A stretch of DNA of 64,000 nucleotides from Cymbidium sinense (lineage: Eukaryota > Streptophyta > Magnoliopsida > Asparagales > Orchidaceae): positions 160,627,983-160,691,982 of the forward strand of contig CM038216.1 of assembly GCA_021442155.1 (NCBI GenBank), written 5' to 3'. Numbering within the stretch: position 1 is the stretch's first letter; each line of letters starts with the position of its first letter. Position numbers and translations under genes: made by a program. Under the pieces are notes generated by a model. The model was not told the DNA's origin. It made no database searches and was given only the letters and a program-made list of their open reading frames with translations. Positions 49,303 to 62,328 of this stretch are shown here, piece after piece.

Positions 49303-49305
49303 TTA

Positions 49306-49878
49306 AATTATTGATCTAATAAAAAATTTATAAATATAACACAGGGAATTGGGATATAATATTAATGAAAATAAAGATCTAACAAATCTGAAATAAATTA
49401 ATCTAAAGGCAAAAAATTATGGTGTAGGCAAAATTATGAATCCAAACGTTTGTCACGATTAGAACCTTTCATTAATGTAAAATAAAATAATATAATATAA
49501 AAACGTGTTTAACGACGATGCAATGTTGAAGAAAAAAATCAAAGGCTGATAAGCAAATTTTACACGTAATTCAAAAATATTTAAAAACGTAGTTTGTTCA
49601 AATGTGATTATCGTCTATAGCTGATGCTATGATTAGTCCCTACTCACATAAAAATATTTTCTAAACCATCTTAAAATACATGTTTTTCTTTCTTTAGTAA
49701 ATTTTTGATATTTTAGAATAAATCTTTAAACAGTTCATTATAAAATTCATCCTATCAAATTTTATTCAAAATATTAGCGTATAATTTTCACTTTCATTAT
49801 AGTACTTTTAACAACTGAATCCTATTTTCTCAAAAAAAAAAAAAAATCTATTTTCATGAATATATGTCTAAGTCAATA
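49306..49878. other. intergenic DNA, no gene recognised
   Basis: AT-rich sequence between the MITE and the L1 3' end. No coding signal. Confidence 0.5.
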
Positions 49879-50785
49879 TTTTTTTTTCATGAATGCAAAA
49901 GTTTCATTGATTAAAGCATTGTAATGAAAACTTACCTGAGATGGAAGGTAAGTCAAGATTGTTGTCAATAAATAGTTTTAAACTATTAGAAGCAGAAAAA
50001 GAAAAAAGTAAGTTGTGAAGATTCACCAAGCCGGACAAGATGGTCTGCTGCTCGGTTTCCATCCCTGAGAATGTGAGATAATGTCATCTTCTTATGTATG
50101 ATGATTTGCCAATGGAAGCAAAGATATAAACTAGGCTCTAGAGAGCTTTCTTGACTCTATTGAAAATGTTGATCAAGTTGGTAGGTTCTACTTCAATTCA
50201 AATACGATTAGGAAAAGCTAGAGAGGTCTTGAGTGCAAAATGTAGGCCATCAATTTCAACAAATAATGAGCTAATGGGTTGGCATTGTTTATGAAAGATG
50301 TAGATGATATTTTCATCCTAGTCCTTGAGAATCCCACATGAGCTAGTTGTACTACTAATGGGGGTGAAAGAGCCATCAATATTGAACTAATCAATCAAGG
50401 CATTTGGCTTGATCCAGAAAACAAGTTTGTTAGGGACTTCATCTGAGTGCAATCTAGCATTCTTTCCTGGTTAATCTAATGCAAGCTTGCTATAGACTTG
50501 GGCTTTCTGAATGCACATAATAATCCATTGGACAATGGTTACATGTTTCTTTTTGTCTTGTTGTTGTATTTGGTTCATTTCTATCAAGCCAAATGTGTAA
50601 GGATGGGGATGAGTCTAAAAGGACTTGTGATGTCATGCTTCCCAAAGTTAGAGGAGAGAGGAGGAGTTGAGTAGTATCACATGAGTGTTGAATAATGTTA
50701 TGTATCCCATTATATTTACAACTTGTTCGAATGGTTGTAGCTTTATGGCAATGTAGAAATAAGTGTTCAATAGTATTTTTCATCA

Positions 50786-50803
50786 TGGTAATGCTAACAC
50801 TTT
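50786..50803. repeat. left target-site duplication of the RTE
   Basis: TGGTAATGCTAACACTTT, 18 bases, matches 53899-53916 (TGGTAATGCTTACACTTT) with one difference. Confidence 0.9.
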
Positions 50804-51213
50804 AACACTACCTTTTCGGTCAAATCGGATGTGAATAGTGGAGGGTTACGATAGGTAGTCGATAGCTAGCGTAAAATTTGTCGAAGTAATCATGACATGA
50901 ATCCTTTAAATCATTATGGTAATGGGCATCCCAGAGGCGAGCATGGCTTGAATACAATGAAAAAATGTGCAAGGCGTGCATGCCTACGTGTGTTAAATAA
51001 GCAAGGGTTCCCACAGTATGGACGGATGCGGGCAAAGAAGTTAGTCCATGAAACTATAATTTGGTTAGGATCTTAGAATATAGGTACTCTTACAGGTAAA
51101 TTAATGGAATTAATAGATATTATGGTTCATAGAAAGATAAATATTTTATGTGTTCAAGAAACTAAATGGGTTGGGGAGAAGGCCAAGGAGATTGATAGTT
51201 TAGGTTTTAAACT

Positions 51214-51585
51214 TTGGTATTCATGAATGATGTAGGTGTGATTATAGATAAAAGCTTGAAGGATAATGCTATAAATATTAATAGATGTGGAGATAGACTT
51301 ATAGCTTTAAATATTATTGTTGATACTAAGATTATCAATGTTATAAGTGTTTATTCTCCTCAAGTAGGTTTGGATGTAGGCTCAAAAGAAAATTTTTGGA
51401 ATGAATTAGAGGGATTAATACAAAAGATACCTCTTGAAGAAAAAGTATTTATTGGAGGAGGTTTAAATGGACATGTTGGTAGACTGGTAGAAGATTTTAA
51501 AAATATTCATGATGGTTATGAATTTGGAGTGACTAATGAAGAATGTAAGACTTTATTAGATTTTGCCTTAGCTTATGATTTGTAG
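51214..51585 (+). pseudogene. RTE endonuclease domain fragment
   Basis: A 123-codon open part of the apurinic-like endonuclease that nicks target DNA. INRCGDRLIALNIIVDTKII, then VYSPQVGLDVGS and FIGGGLNGHVGRLVEDF, are clear. Gly replaces the conserved Asp in GG(D)LNGHVG; the sister copy at 35470-37415 keeps Asp. The N-terminal part (51070-51213) is in another frame. Confidence 0.85.
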
Positions 51586-52194
51586 TTGCTAATACTTTAT
51601 TTAAGAAAAGAGAACATATTATTACTTATAAAAATGGATCTAGTAAAACATAGATTGATTATTTTCGATAAGAAAAATAGATGTTTAGATTGTAAAGATT
51701 GTAAGGTCATTCCAAGTGAAAGTTTAAGTACCCAACATTGATTGTTTGTTTTAGATTTTAAGATGAAAGATTGTAAGAGGAAAAATATATTAAATTATTG
51801 TATTGGGATTAGATGGGAACACTTAAAGAACAAAAATAAAAATATTTTTAAGAGCAAGCTATAAGAGCTTAGAATTTGGGATGTTTATAAGGAAGCTAAT
51901 GTTATGTGGGAAAAAGTAGCAAGTGAAATTAAGTAAATTGCTAAAAATGTGCTTGGAGAATCAAATGGAAAAGCTTCTTATAATAAAAATAGTTGTTGGT
52001 GGAGTCAGAGTGTGCAAGAAAAGATAAGAAATAAGAAGCATTGTTATAAAACTTGGTTTAGATGTAAAAACTTGGAGAATTGGAAAAGATATAAAAAAGT
52101 GGTAGAGATTCTAAGAAAGCAATATATGATGCAAAAAAATTTAAATTTTAGTGATTTATACAATAGATTAGATTCCAAATAAGGTGAAAGATGT

Positions 52195-53311
52195 ATGTAT
52201 AAGTTAGCCAACCAAAGAGATAGGAGAAGTAAAGACCTAGTTCAAGTGAGGTGTATTAAGGATGAAAATAATAAAGTGCTTTTCTTAGAAAAGGATATTG
52301 AAATTAGGTGGATGAGGTATTTTGATAAATTTTTCAATGAAGGATCTGAAAGTACGATTGATTTTAGCAACCTTAATACCCTAAACAAAAATAGAGAATT
52401 TTATTTTTATCATCGTATTAGTAAATCTGAAATTAGAGAAGCTTATAAGAAAATGAAATGTGGAAAAATAGTAGGACCTGATGATATTCCAATAGAAGTG
52501 TAGAAATGTTTAGGAGATCAAGGAATTTCTTGGCTTACAAATCTTTTTAATGTTATTTTAAAGATTAAAAAGATGTCAGATGAGTGGAGAAAGAGTTTGT
52601 TGGATCCTATATTTAAGAATAAAGGTGATGCACAAGAATCTGAAAATTATAGAGGAATTAAGTTAATGTGTCATACATTAAAATTATGGGAGAGAGTAAC
52701 TGAGCATAGGTTACGATGTGATACAAAAGTTTCTCACAATCAGTTTGGTTTCATGCCAGGTAGATCTGCTATGGATGCTATACATTTGTTAAGAGGTTTT
52801 ATGGAGAAGTATAGAGAAAGTAATGAGGATCTACATATGATATTTATTGATTTAGAGAAATCTTATGATAAAGTTTCAAGAGATGTTCTTTGGCGAGTTC
52901 TAGAATAGAAAGGAGTTAATATTGGTTATATTCAAGACATTAAGGATATGTATACTAGAGCTGTTACTTGTGTCCAAACATAATGAAGAATGACAAAATA
53001 TTTTACTATTTCAGTTGGATTACATCAAGGATAAGCTTTAAGCCCTTATCCTTTTGCTTTAGTTATGGATGTTCTTACTAGGCATTTACAGGAAGATGTA
53101 CCTTGGTGTATGCTTTTTGCTAATGACATTCTTCTTGTTGATAAGACTAGAGAGGGAAGAGAAACTAGAATTATGGAGGCCAACATTAAAGTCTAAAGGT
53201 TTTCATTTAAGTAGATCTAAAACTGAATATATGGAGTGTAATTTTAGTGGTAGAAGTTTTAATGGTAGTGTTGTGACATTAGGTGAACAAGTCATTAATA
53301 AGAGTGAGTGA
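52195..53311 (+). pseudogene. RTE reverse transcriptase domain
   Basis: Consecutive frames hold the RTE reverse transcriptase. The pre-RT region is 52195-52503 (YKLANQRDRRSKDLVQVRC, EAYKKMKCGKIVGPDDIPIE). The fingers and palm are 52573-52908. TAG at about 52906-52908 and further stops near 52981 and 53033 interrupt it. The active site reads [10 protein letters not shown] near 53107-53136. The C-terminal part (53510-53790) has [14 protein letters not shown] and SRLRWFGHIKRRPSDD. Confidence 0.85.
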
Positions 53312-53898
53312 TTGAAATTTAGGCTCTATTGTTCAAAATGGTGAAATTGATGGAGATGTTATTAGTAGAATTCAAGTTGGATGGTTGAAGTGGAGGAATG
53401 CATCTGACCTGTTGTGTGATAGAAAAGATCCACTTAAACTTAAGGAAAAATTTTATAAGATGGTGGTAAGACCTGCAATGACTTATGGTGCAGAATGTTG
53501 GCCAATAAAGAGAAGCATAAGACTAAGTTAAGTGTTATAGAGATGAGGATGCTCAGGTGGATGAGTGGCTTTACTCTTAGAGATAAAATTTGAAATGAGT
53601 ATGTTTGGGAAAATGTTGGGGTAGCTCCTAAGATTAGAGAGAGTCGCCTTAGGTGGTTTGGCCACATAAAGCGTAGGCCATCCGATGACCTGGTTAGGAG
53701 AGTAGATGTATTAGATTTGCCTTATGTTAAGAATGGTAGAGGTAGACCTAAAAAGACTTGGTTAAGATGTATAAAAAAATGACCTTAGTATACTTGAATT
53801 AAATGAGAATTTGACACATAATAGGACACAATGGATACGAAGGATTCATGTAGCTGACCCCACTTAGTGGGACAAAGGCTTATTGTTGTTGTTGTTGT

Positions 53899-53916
53899 TG
53901 GTAATGCTTACACTTT
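53899..53916. repeat. right target-site duplication of the RTE
   Basis: TGGTAATGCTTACACTTT, the partner of 50786-50803. L1 codons resume directly after. Confidence 0.9.
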
Positions 53917-54610
53917 GTGGCCAGGAGGAAGCCTTTCAGTTTGAGGTTATCTTTAGTAGGTAAAGCACGGTTGAAGAGCCACTAGCAAAAGAAGGAATGG
54001 TGGGTTTGCAGCTCTCATGCTAAATGTGTCTTCCCTAGGGGTTCAGTGAATGAGTTGTTGTAGCTTTGTATAATATTCTAGTAAGTGATTTAGCTTCCTT
54101 CAAGGTGATCAATGGCTTCTCCCTTGTAGATGAAATAAAGGGAATGTGCACAATTTCAGCAACAATATCTTCAGGGAGGACTAGGAGCTAGTGGAGCCAT
54201 CCAGATTTTGATAGAAGTCTTTTTAGTTGTTTTAAGGTATGCTTGAGGTGATGGGTAAACAAGGGTTCTATATGAAACCATATATCCTACCAAAATTAAC
54301 ATTTCCTTCCCTAATTTAGCATCTAATGAATTGGTATGCAATACCTTGGATTGAGCATATTCTTCTATAGTGGGGAGTCAATTACCTTTTGTTGAACTTC
54401 CATAGGATGAGCCCAGGTGCAATATTTGGTCCTCATGAATTTTGCCCAAAGTGTCTTTGTTTTGTTTGAGCTTAATCCATAGTTTCATAGAATTGCAATT
54501 TACACAATCTTGCATTGATTTGAAGCCAAGGCCTCCATTGTCTTTTAGCTTGCAAGCTCTCATCCAGCTAGTCCAATGGCATCCCTTCCTATTGCCCTTA
54601 TAGTGATAAG

Positions 54611-57058
54611 TGTTGACCTCACTTTTGGAATGAGGACTCATCATTCCCATCTTACACATAGGAGTCTTCTAACCACTAGGATTTCTTTAATCATAGGACA
54701 CTTCTAGTGATTAAGGGAGCACTAAACCCAAGCCTAGGGACTTAGGAAGGTATGCCCTAAGTTTAAGATGTGCCTTAGGACAAATAGGTCTAAACCAAAA
54801 CCCATGCTTATCCACTTATCCAAAACCATCCTCAAGCCAACATAATCAGCCTCCAATTGAATTTTGTTTTATATCCAAGCTCGAAGCCAAATTAACTTAA
54901 CCCTTAACCTAAATCAATTCTACAATCATCTCATGATCCTATGACTCAAGCCCATTTAAGTATACCAAACACAAATATTTTAATAAAAGCACTACAAACA
55001 TTCAATACTCTATTTCAAACCCTCCTAAGACTTACAATCAAACCAATTGAACCAAATGAGTCTAATCAACCCAAGTTGGCCCATTTGACCCAAAAGGTCC
55101 AAATGAGCCAAGATCAAATCAAACCCAAATCAATTGTAATCAAAGTAATCAATCAATTCTTAAGTCCATCATCGAACTCTTCTCAACACCCAATTCAATC
55201 CAATTCCACCCAATCAACCCAATTGGTCAACTTAACCCAAAGTGGCCTAAATGATAAAATTGATTCAAACTTCAATCCAACCCATATTGGATTGAATCAA
55301 CCCATCCAGTCCCTTCTATGATGATTATTGATCATCCTTAATTGTCCAATTACAACCAATTGGGTCTAACCAAATTAATTTGATCACTCGTTCTAAGTTG
55401 ACCCATTTAACCCATATAGACCAAAATGAACCAAATCTCATTTCAACTTCAATCAATTAAAATCAATGACACCCATCAATCATAAATTTAGTATTGAACA
55501 TGACTCAACCACCAATTGAACCAAACCAAGCCAAGATGGGCTCTTGACCCAAGTTGACCCAATTTGCCCTAAAGGGCCAAATTGGGCCAAATCAACTCCT
55601 AATCCCAATTGATTGAAACCAATGCCTCTAATAAATCACAAATTGATTATTGAACATGATCCAATATCAAATTGAATCCAATTTGGTCAAACAAACCCAA
55701 TTGACCCACTTGACCCAAATTGACCTAAAGGGTCAAATTGAACTAAATCATTCTCAAATCTAAATTAATTCAAACCAACGCCTGCAATCATTCTTAAATG
55801 ATCAATTGAATCTAAACCAACCCTCCACCCAAGATAATTTGTCCAATTTAAAAAAATTGGTCAACTTAACCCATTTGACCTAAATGAACCCATATGAGCC
55901 AAATTTGAATCCAAATTCACTTCAAATTAAACCAAACTAATTGCACCAATACATTCCAAATCATCATTTGAACACATCCAAACCCTTGATTTAAGCCAAT
56001 TTGATTAATTGGTCAACCTAACCCAATTGAATCCCATTTTACCCATTTGGGTTTAATTGAGCCAAACCCATTCAAACTAAGTCCAAACCCAACCAAAATT
56101 GGCATGACTCATCCTTGGGTCACCATGGGTCAGCCCAAGTGGACCCAACCCATGGTGAGCCCAATTTGAGCCAAAACTCATGAAAAAACCCACCCAAATG
56201 GGATAAAATCCCCATTTGGATGGTCTCACATACTCCCCAAGCTATGATGGCCACCCTTAGCTCATTTTGGACCACTAACCCAACCTAACCCAAAGCTATT
56301 GGGTTCAGCCTTTGGTCATGAGAGGGTGAGCTTACCCTTAGCCCACCATTGGTTCACTTAGAGGAGGAGGAGAATTTGAAATTCCAATCCTAATTACTCT
56401 TCTTATTAAATTTAATAATAATAAAAAATATTGAAATAATAAAAATTAAATTATTAATAATGGTTAATCACTGATTAACAGTGGAGTGATAAGGGAAAAT
56501 GATTAGGACTTTTTTCTTAATTGTTCTCTTAAATGCATTCCATTATGAGGGTTAATTAATGTGTATGTAATGGGATGATAAATCAAATTAAAATGATAAT
56601 TATTTCAGATAATTCAAATTAAATTCATGGGTTCCTCTTTATGTGTTTAATAACATAAAGAATCTTGAGGAACATATGGTTAACCCATGGGCATGGGAAA
56701 ACCATATCATTAGAGGCTCATGGTTAAATGGTTAATTAAATTAAAGAGACTTAGGAAAGAGAAATTAAATTAATCATTTAATGATTTGAACTTAATCAAT
56801 CCATAAAATTTACTTAATTACTTTTCCTTAAACACAGTAAGTCATAAATGTGGGATGGGGCAAAATAGCAAATACTATTTCTCCTCTTTAAGTTTAATAA
56901 CTCAAATCCAAAATCAAACTTCATAACAACTTTGGTTGACCTTAAATGGTTTTATTTCACTTGATTGTACTTAGAAAGTAATGTGATTGAATGTATTATG
57001 TGGAAATGTTTAATTATTCTTTTTTCAATCATTATAAATTTGTATGCCATTTAATATC
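54611..57058 (-). mobile_element. non-coding element copy F (tail and part of middle, reversed)
   Basis: On the minus strand the 3' end is GTGAGGTCAACA at 54611, preceded by the terminal hairpin (CCTCATTCCAAAAGTGAGG). The GGTCAAATTGGG tail repeats lie at 55020-56110. Matches to A continue: CACCATGGGTT...GTGA near 56140, GGATTGGAATTTC near 56380, CTTTATGTTATTAAACACAT near 56650, and GAGGAGAAATAGTATTT near 56885. It lacks about 1.3 kb present in A (12245-13540). It enters an assembly gap, so the head is not seen. Frames such as 54941-55321 are readings of the repeat. Confidence 0.75.
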
Positions 57059-57158
57059 NNNNNNNNNNNNNNNNNNNNNNNNNNNNNNNNNNNNNNNNNN
57101 NNNNNNNNNNNNNNNNNNNNNNNNNNNNNNNNNNNNNNNNNNNNNNNNNNNNNNNNNN
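57059..57158. other. assembly gap (100 N)
   Basis: Exactly 100 N. A fixed size of 100 is commonly used for gaps of unknown length. Confidence 0.99.
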
Positions 57159-59674
<2,516 letters not shown>

Positions 59675-59716
59675 AATTATTTTTACCTCAATTATTATTC
59701 CATATTTTATTCTCTT

Positions 59717-61884
59717 TCATTTCTTTAATTTCATTCTCTCTAGGGCATTCTTTCCATTTAGATTTCCTGAAAAGTACTCTCTTGTATAATCTCCAACGCT
59801 TATTGTCTTGTAGAGTTCCTTGTCCCTTTGAATGAGCTCTGAGAAAGGACGCAACACAACATCTGTATTTGGTAAATGAAATGTGGCTATTGACAATCGC
59901 TCCTCTTCCATGTTTATAAAAGCCCTATGCTCTGTGCTTTTATAAATTCCATTAGTCAATATCTGTTGAGAAGGTAAAAAAGAAAATAAATAATAAATAT
60001 ATAAAATATATTTTTGATGATGAACTTCAAAAGATACCGGTTTAATAATGGTAGAATGTTTTCCATCATAACACATTATGATGCACAAAGATGAAAAAGG
60101 ACACAAGTGCATCTTAAACATACACTAGACATGATTGTTTTCCTTAAAAAATTTAAGATATAATCTATATATATATATATATATATAAGAGAGAGATTAT
60201 ATGATGTAGTAGATATGACATCTATGAGTATTTAAGTATGTACTTTGTATGAGGTCTGATACAACATGACAACCTTCTAAAATTTGTGTATCGTAGATGA
60301 ACATACAAATTTCCTTTCAACAAGATCTTAGTTGACTTTCAAATCATAGTTCTCATCATGCATGACTTAGCATGTTTAGAATTAATGACATGATTTGTGG
60401 GTATTCCAAGATTGATACATGTTAATAATGAACTAATAGGTGTTCTAATGTTGTTCAAGATGATTTATAATATTTTATAAAAATTAAAAATTTAAAAATA
60501 ATTGATACACCAAATGTCTTGGCAGCCATGATGCCCTTTAGTGTTTGAAAATCTAAGTGCCAAGCATGATGTTCAAGAAAACACAATATGCTTTATAAAT
60601 GTAAATATAATATATCTTAATACTATTTCTAACATTTTATCATCTCATAATTCCCAAAAATTTAAAAAAAAAAAACATATTTGTTCTATGAGTTAGGACC
60701 AAACTAATTAATTAGTAAAAATTAGAAGGTTATTTTAAAGCTAAAAAAATACTTCAATAATTACCTCCAACATATCACCAATATTGATGATGAATGCTCT
60801 TGGTTTTGGTTTAACAAGTAACCACTTGCCATTTTTCTTTATCTATAAACATTGACATTATTTGCTTGCAAGAGTACTGTTAATGCAATACCATCACTAT
60901 GTGGGGAGAGACCTAACACCTTATTAGCCTGCTTACATGGTGGATAGTAATTTATCCTTACCGATTGCATTTGTCCACTAAAAATTTTATGCATGGGTTG
61001 AGGATCAATCCCCAAATCCTTAGCCATCAATTTATATAAACAAGCAACAACTTTTTCAATCTTCAATGTATATAGCTCAAGTGTATCCCTGTTAACACAA
61101 TAATAGGTGTGAATACAAGAGTCAAGAGTAAAGAAAAAGGCTAAAGAAGAAAAAGTTTCTCTTTATATATCTTGTAAAATTGTTTTATAAAATTTATCAA
61201 TGGCCATCTTGTTGCAATTAATCAAAGTAGACATAAGTGAAGTTTTATTTGCTATCCTTAAATTAATGGGAACTTGAATGAAGATGGAATGGTAGGCCAA
61301 AATCTCATGTCCTTATGAGGCTTGGTGACAAGCATTAGCATGTCTGCCCAGTCTAACTTCTGTTCCTCTGAATGTACAAACATTTGACCATAACCTTCTA
61401 TTAGTCCGGGTAACTGTTTAATTGCCTCTTTTTCTTTGAGTGGAAGCTCGAAGAACTCCATTATATCATTCTTTGTTTTCTCTATCATTTCTTTTGTAAT
61501 TCCATGATTTATCAGCTGCTCCAAATTTGAGAAAAAAATATACATATATTAAAATGAACTTTAAAAAACTTGCATGGCACAAACTATAAAGATTATAAGA
61601 AAGAAGTAAATTTGAATATAAACCTGGAAGAAGCCCCACTCCCTGCATGCCAATCCTAGTCTGGAGAGCTCCTCCTCATCGAAGTGCTCCTGATCAATGA
61701 GTTTCACTAGATCGATCACCGGAAGCTTATCGTCATCAATGGAGTCCACCGGAGCAGCTTCAGCTTCCGGCCTGAAGTATCTCTCTGGCATCTCAGAGGG
61801 CGAGACGAAAGCAACAAGCTCTTGCACATTTGGCACTGTCAGGGTGGCACCTAACTCAAGATGAGTTGATAACTCTGGAGCCAT
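59717..61884 (-). pseudogene. 2-oxoglutarate/Fe(II)-dependent dioxygenase (SRG1-like), broken
   Basis: The family uses Fe(II), 2-oxoglutarate and O2 to oxidise plant specialised metabolites in the cytosol. Four exons with GT-AG ends are on the minus strand: 61884-61624 (87 codons, MAPELSTHLELGATLTVPNV to REWGFFQ), 61515-61274, 61088-60765, and 59962-59717 (ends ERMKLKK). The joined length would be about 357 residues, normal for the family. The DIOX_N region (LPVIDLVKLID, WGFFQ/LINHGI) and catalytic domain (INYYPPC, GLSPHSDGIALTVLL) are clear. The iron ligands are His and Asp of HSD and the His of EHRAF; Arg-x-Ser of RLSIATF would bind 2-oxoglutarate. Exon 3 has two lesions near 60840: loss of one G after NNVN, and TAG where the family has Gln in 'GLQI'. 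One-base correction restores phase (324 to 325). Substrate unknown; resembles SRG1/norcoclaurine-synthase-1-like enzymes. Confidence 0.85.
60168..60187. repeat. short (TA)n run in dioxygenase intron 3 region
   Basis: About 20 bases of TA followed by a short GA run. It lies within the large last intron (60764-59963). Confidence 0.85.
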
Positions 61885-61972
61885 TGTTTTAATTACCTGC
61901 TACTGCTCTACCTCGATCCCCTCTAACTTATACCTTATTTTGATCTTATTACATCCTATACGTTTACAGGTC

Positions 61973-61980
61973 TATTTATA
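61973..61980 (-). promoter_or_regulatory. TATA box of the dioxygenase
   Basis: TATAAATA on the minus strand, about 89 bases upstream of the start codon at 61884. Similar in sequence and distance to the terpene synthase TATA box. Confidence 0.6.
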
Positions 61981-62282
61981 ATGGATGCCAACTCGAGTTG
62001 AAAGCAGATATAACGTAGACAGTTGTAAACAAAATCGCAAGACGATAAGTGGAAGTCAATCAAAACATGGCGTTTACTCTGTTCAAGATGATGACTGGAG
62101 TTTTCAAAATTGATAAAGTTTATCAGTACGTAGTTCGTGGTTCTTGATTTCTCTTGAATGCATTTTCTCAATATGAATTATGAATTTTCCTGTACATCTT
62201 TTAGGTGACGTTTATTCTCATTATGTTTTCAAATACAGCACGCAAATGTGGAAAATGGGTCTCATACATGATGCATTATGTA

Positions 62283-62328
<46 letters not shown>

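Larger units (their letters stand above)
50804..53898 (+). mobile_element. RTE-type LINE, near full length (copy 1)
   Basis: A 5' region with GAGGCGAGCATGGCTTGAAT precedes an endonuclease (about 51070-51585: INILCVQETKWVGEKAKE, INVISVYSPQVGLDVGSKEN, GGGLNGHVGR) and a reverse transcriptase (about 52200-53180). RT pieces are [58 protein letters not shown], and [10 protein letters not shown]. The endonuclease GGD is GGG and the active-site F-A-D-D is F-A-N-D, and several stops occur, so it is inactive. The 3' end carries CTGACCCCACTTAGTGGGAC and a (TTG)n tail, both typical of plant RTE. It is inserted in an L1 with an 18-bp duplication. Confidence 0.9.
49879..54610 (-). mobile_element. 5'-truncated L1-type LINE (copy 2), split by an RTE
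   Basis: On the minus strand, 54610-53917 reads YHYKGNRKGCHWTSWMRACK, then DNGGLGFKSMQDCVNCNSMK (post-RT region) and WLFNRALPTKDNLKLKGFLL. After the RTE insertion, 50785-49930 continues with the zinc-binding part (MMKNTIEHLFLHCHKAT) and an RNase H-like end with NRAADHLVRLGESSQ. A T-run at 49879-49887 marks the 3' poly(A). The RT core and endonuclease are absent. The upstream boundary is set by the tail of element F, which interrupts the L1 at 54610/54611. Confidence 0.8.

Noticed and set aside
51214..53311. An intact cellular nuclease or polymerase gene
   Set aside because: Sequence, order of domains, the (TTG)n tail and target duplications show an RTE LINE with stop codons.
54941..55321. 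126-codon frame rich in Asn, Gln, Pro and Thr
   Set aside because: It reads the reversed tail repeat of element F. No domain and no conservation in other copies.
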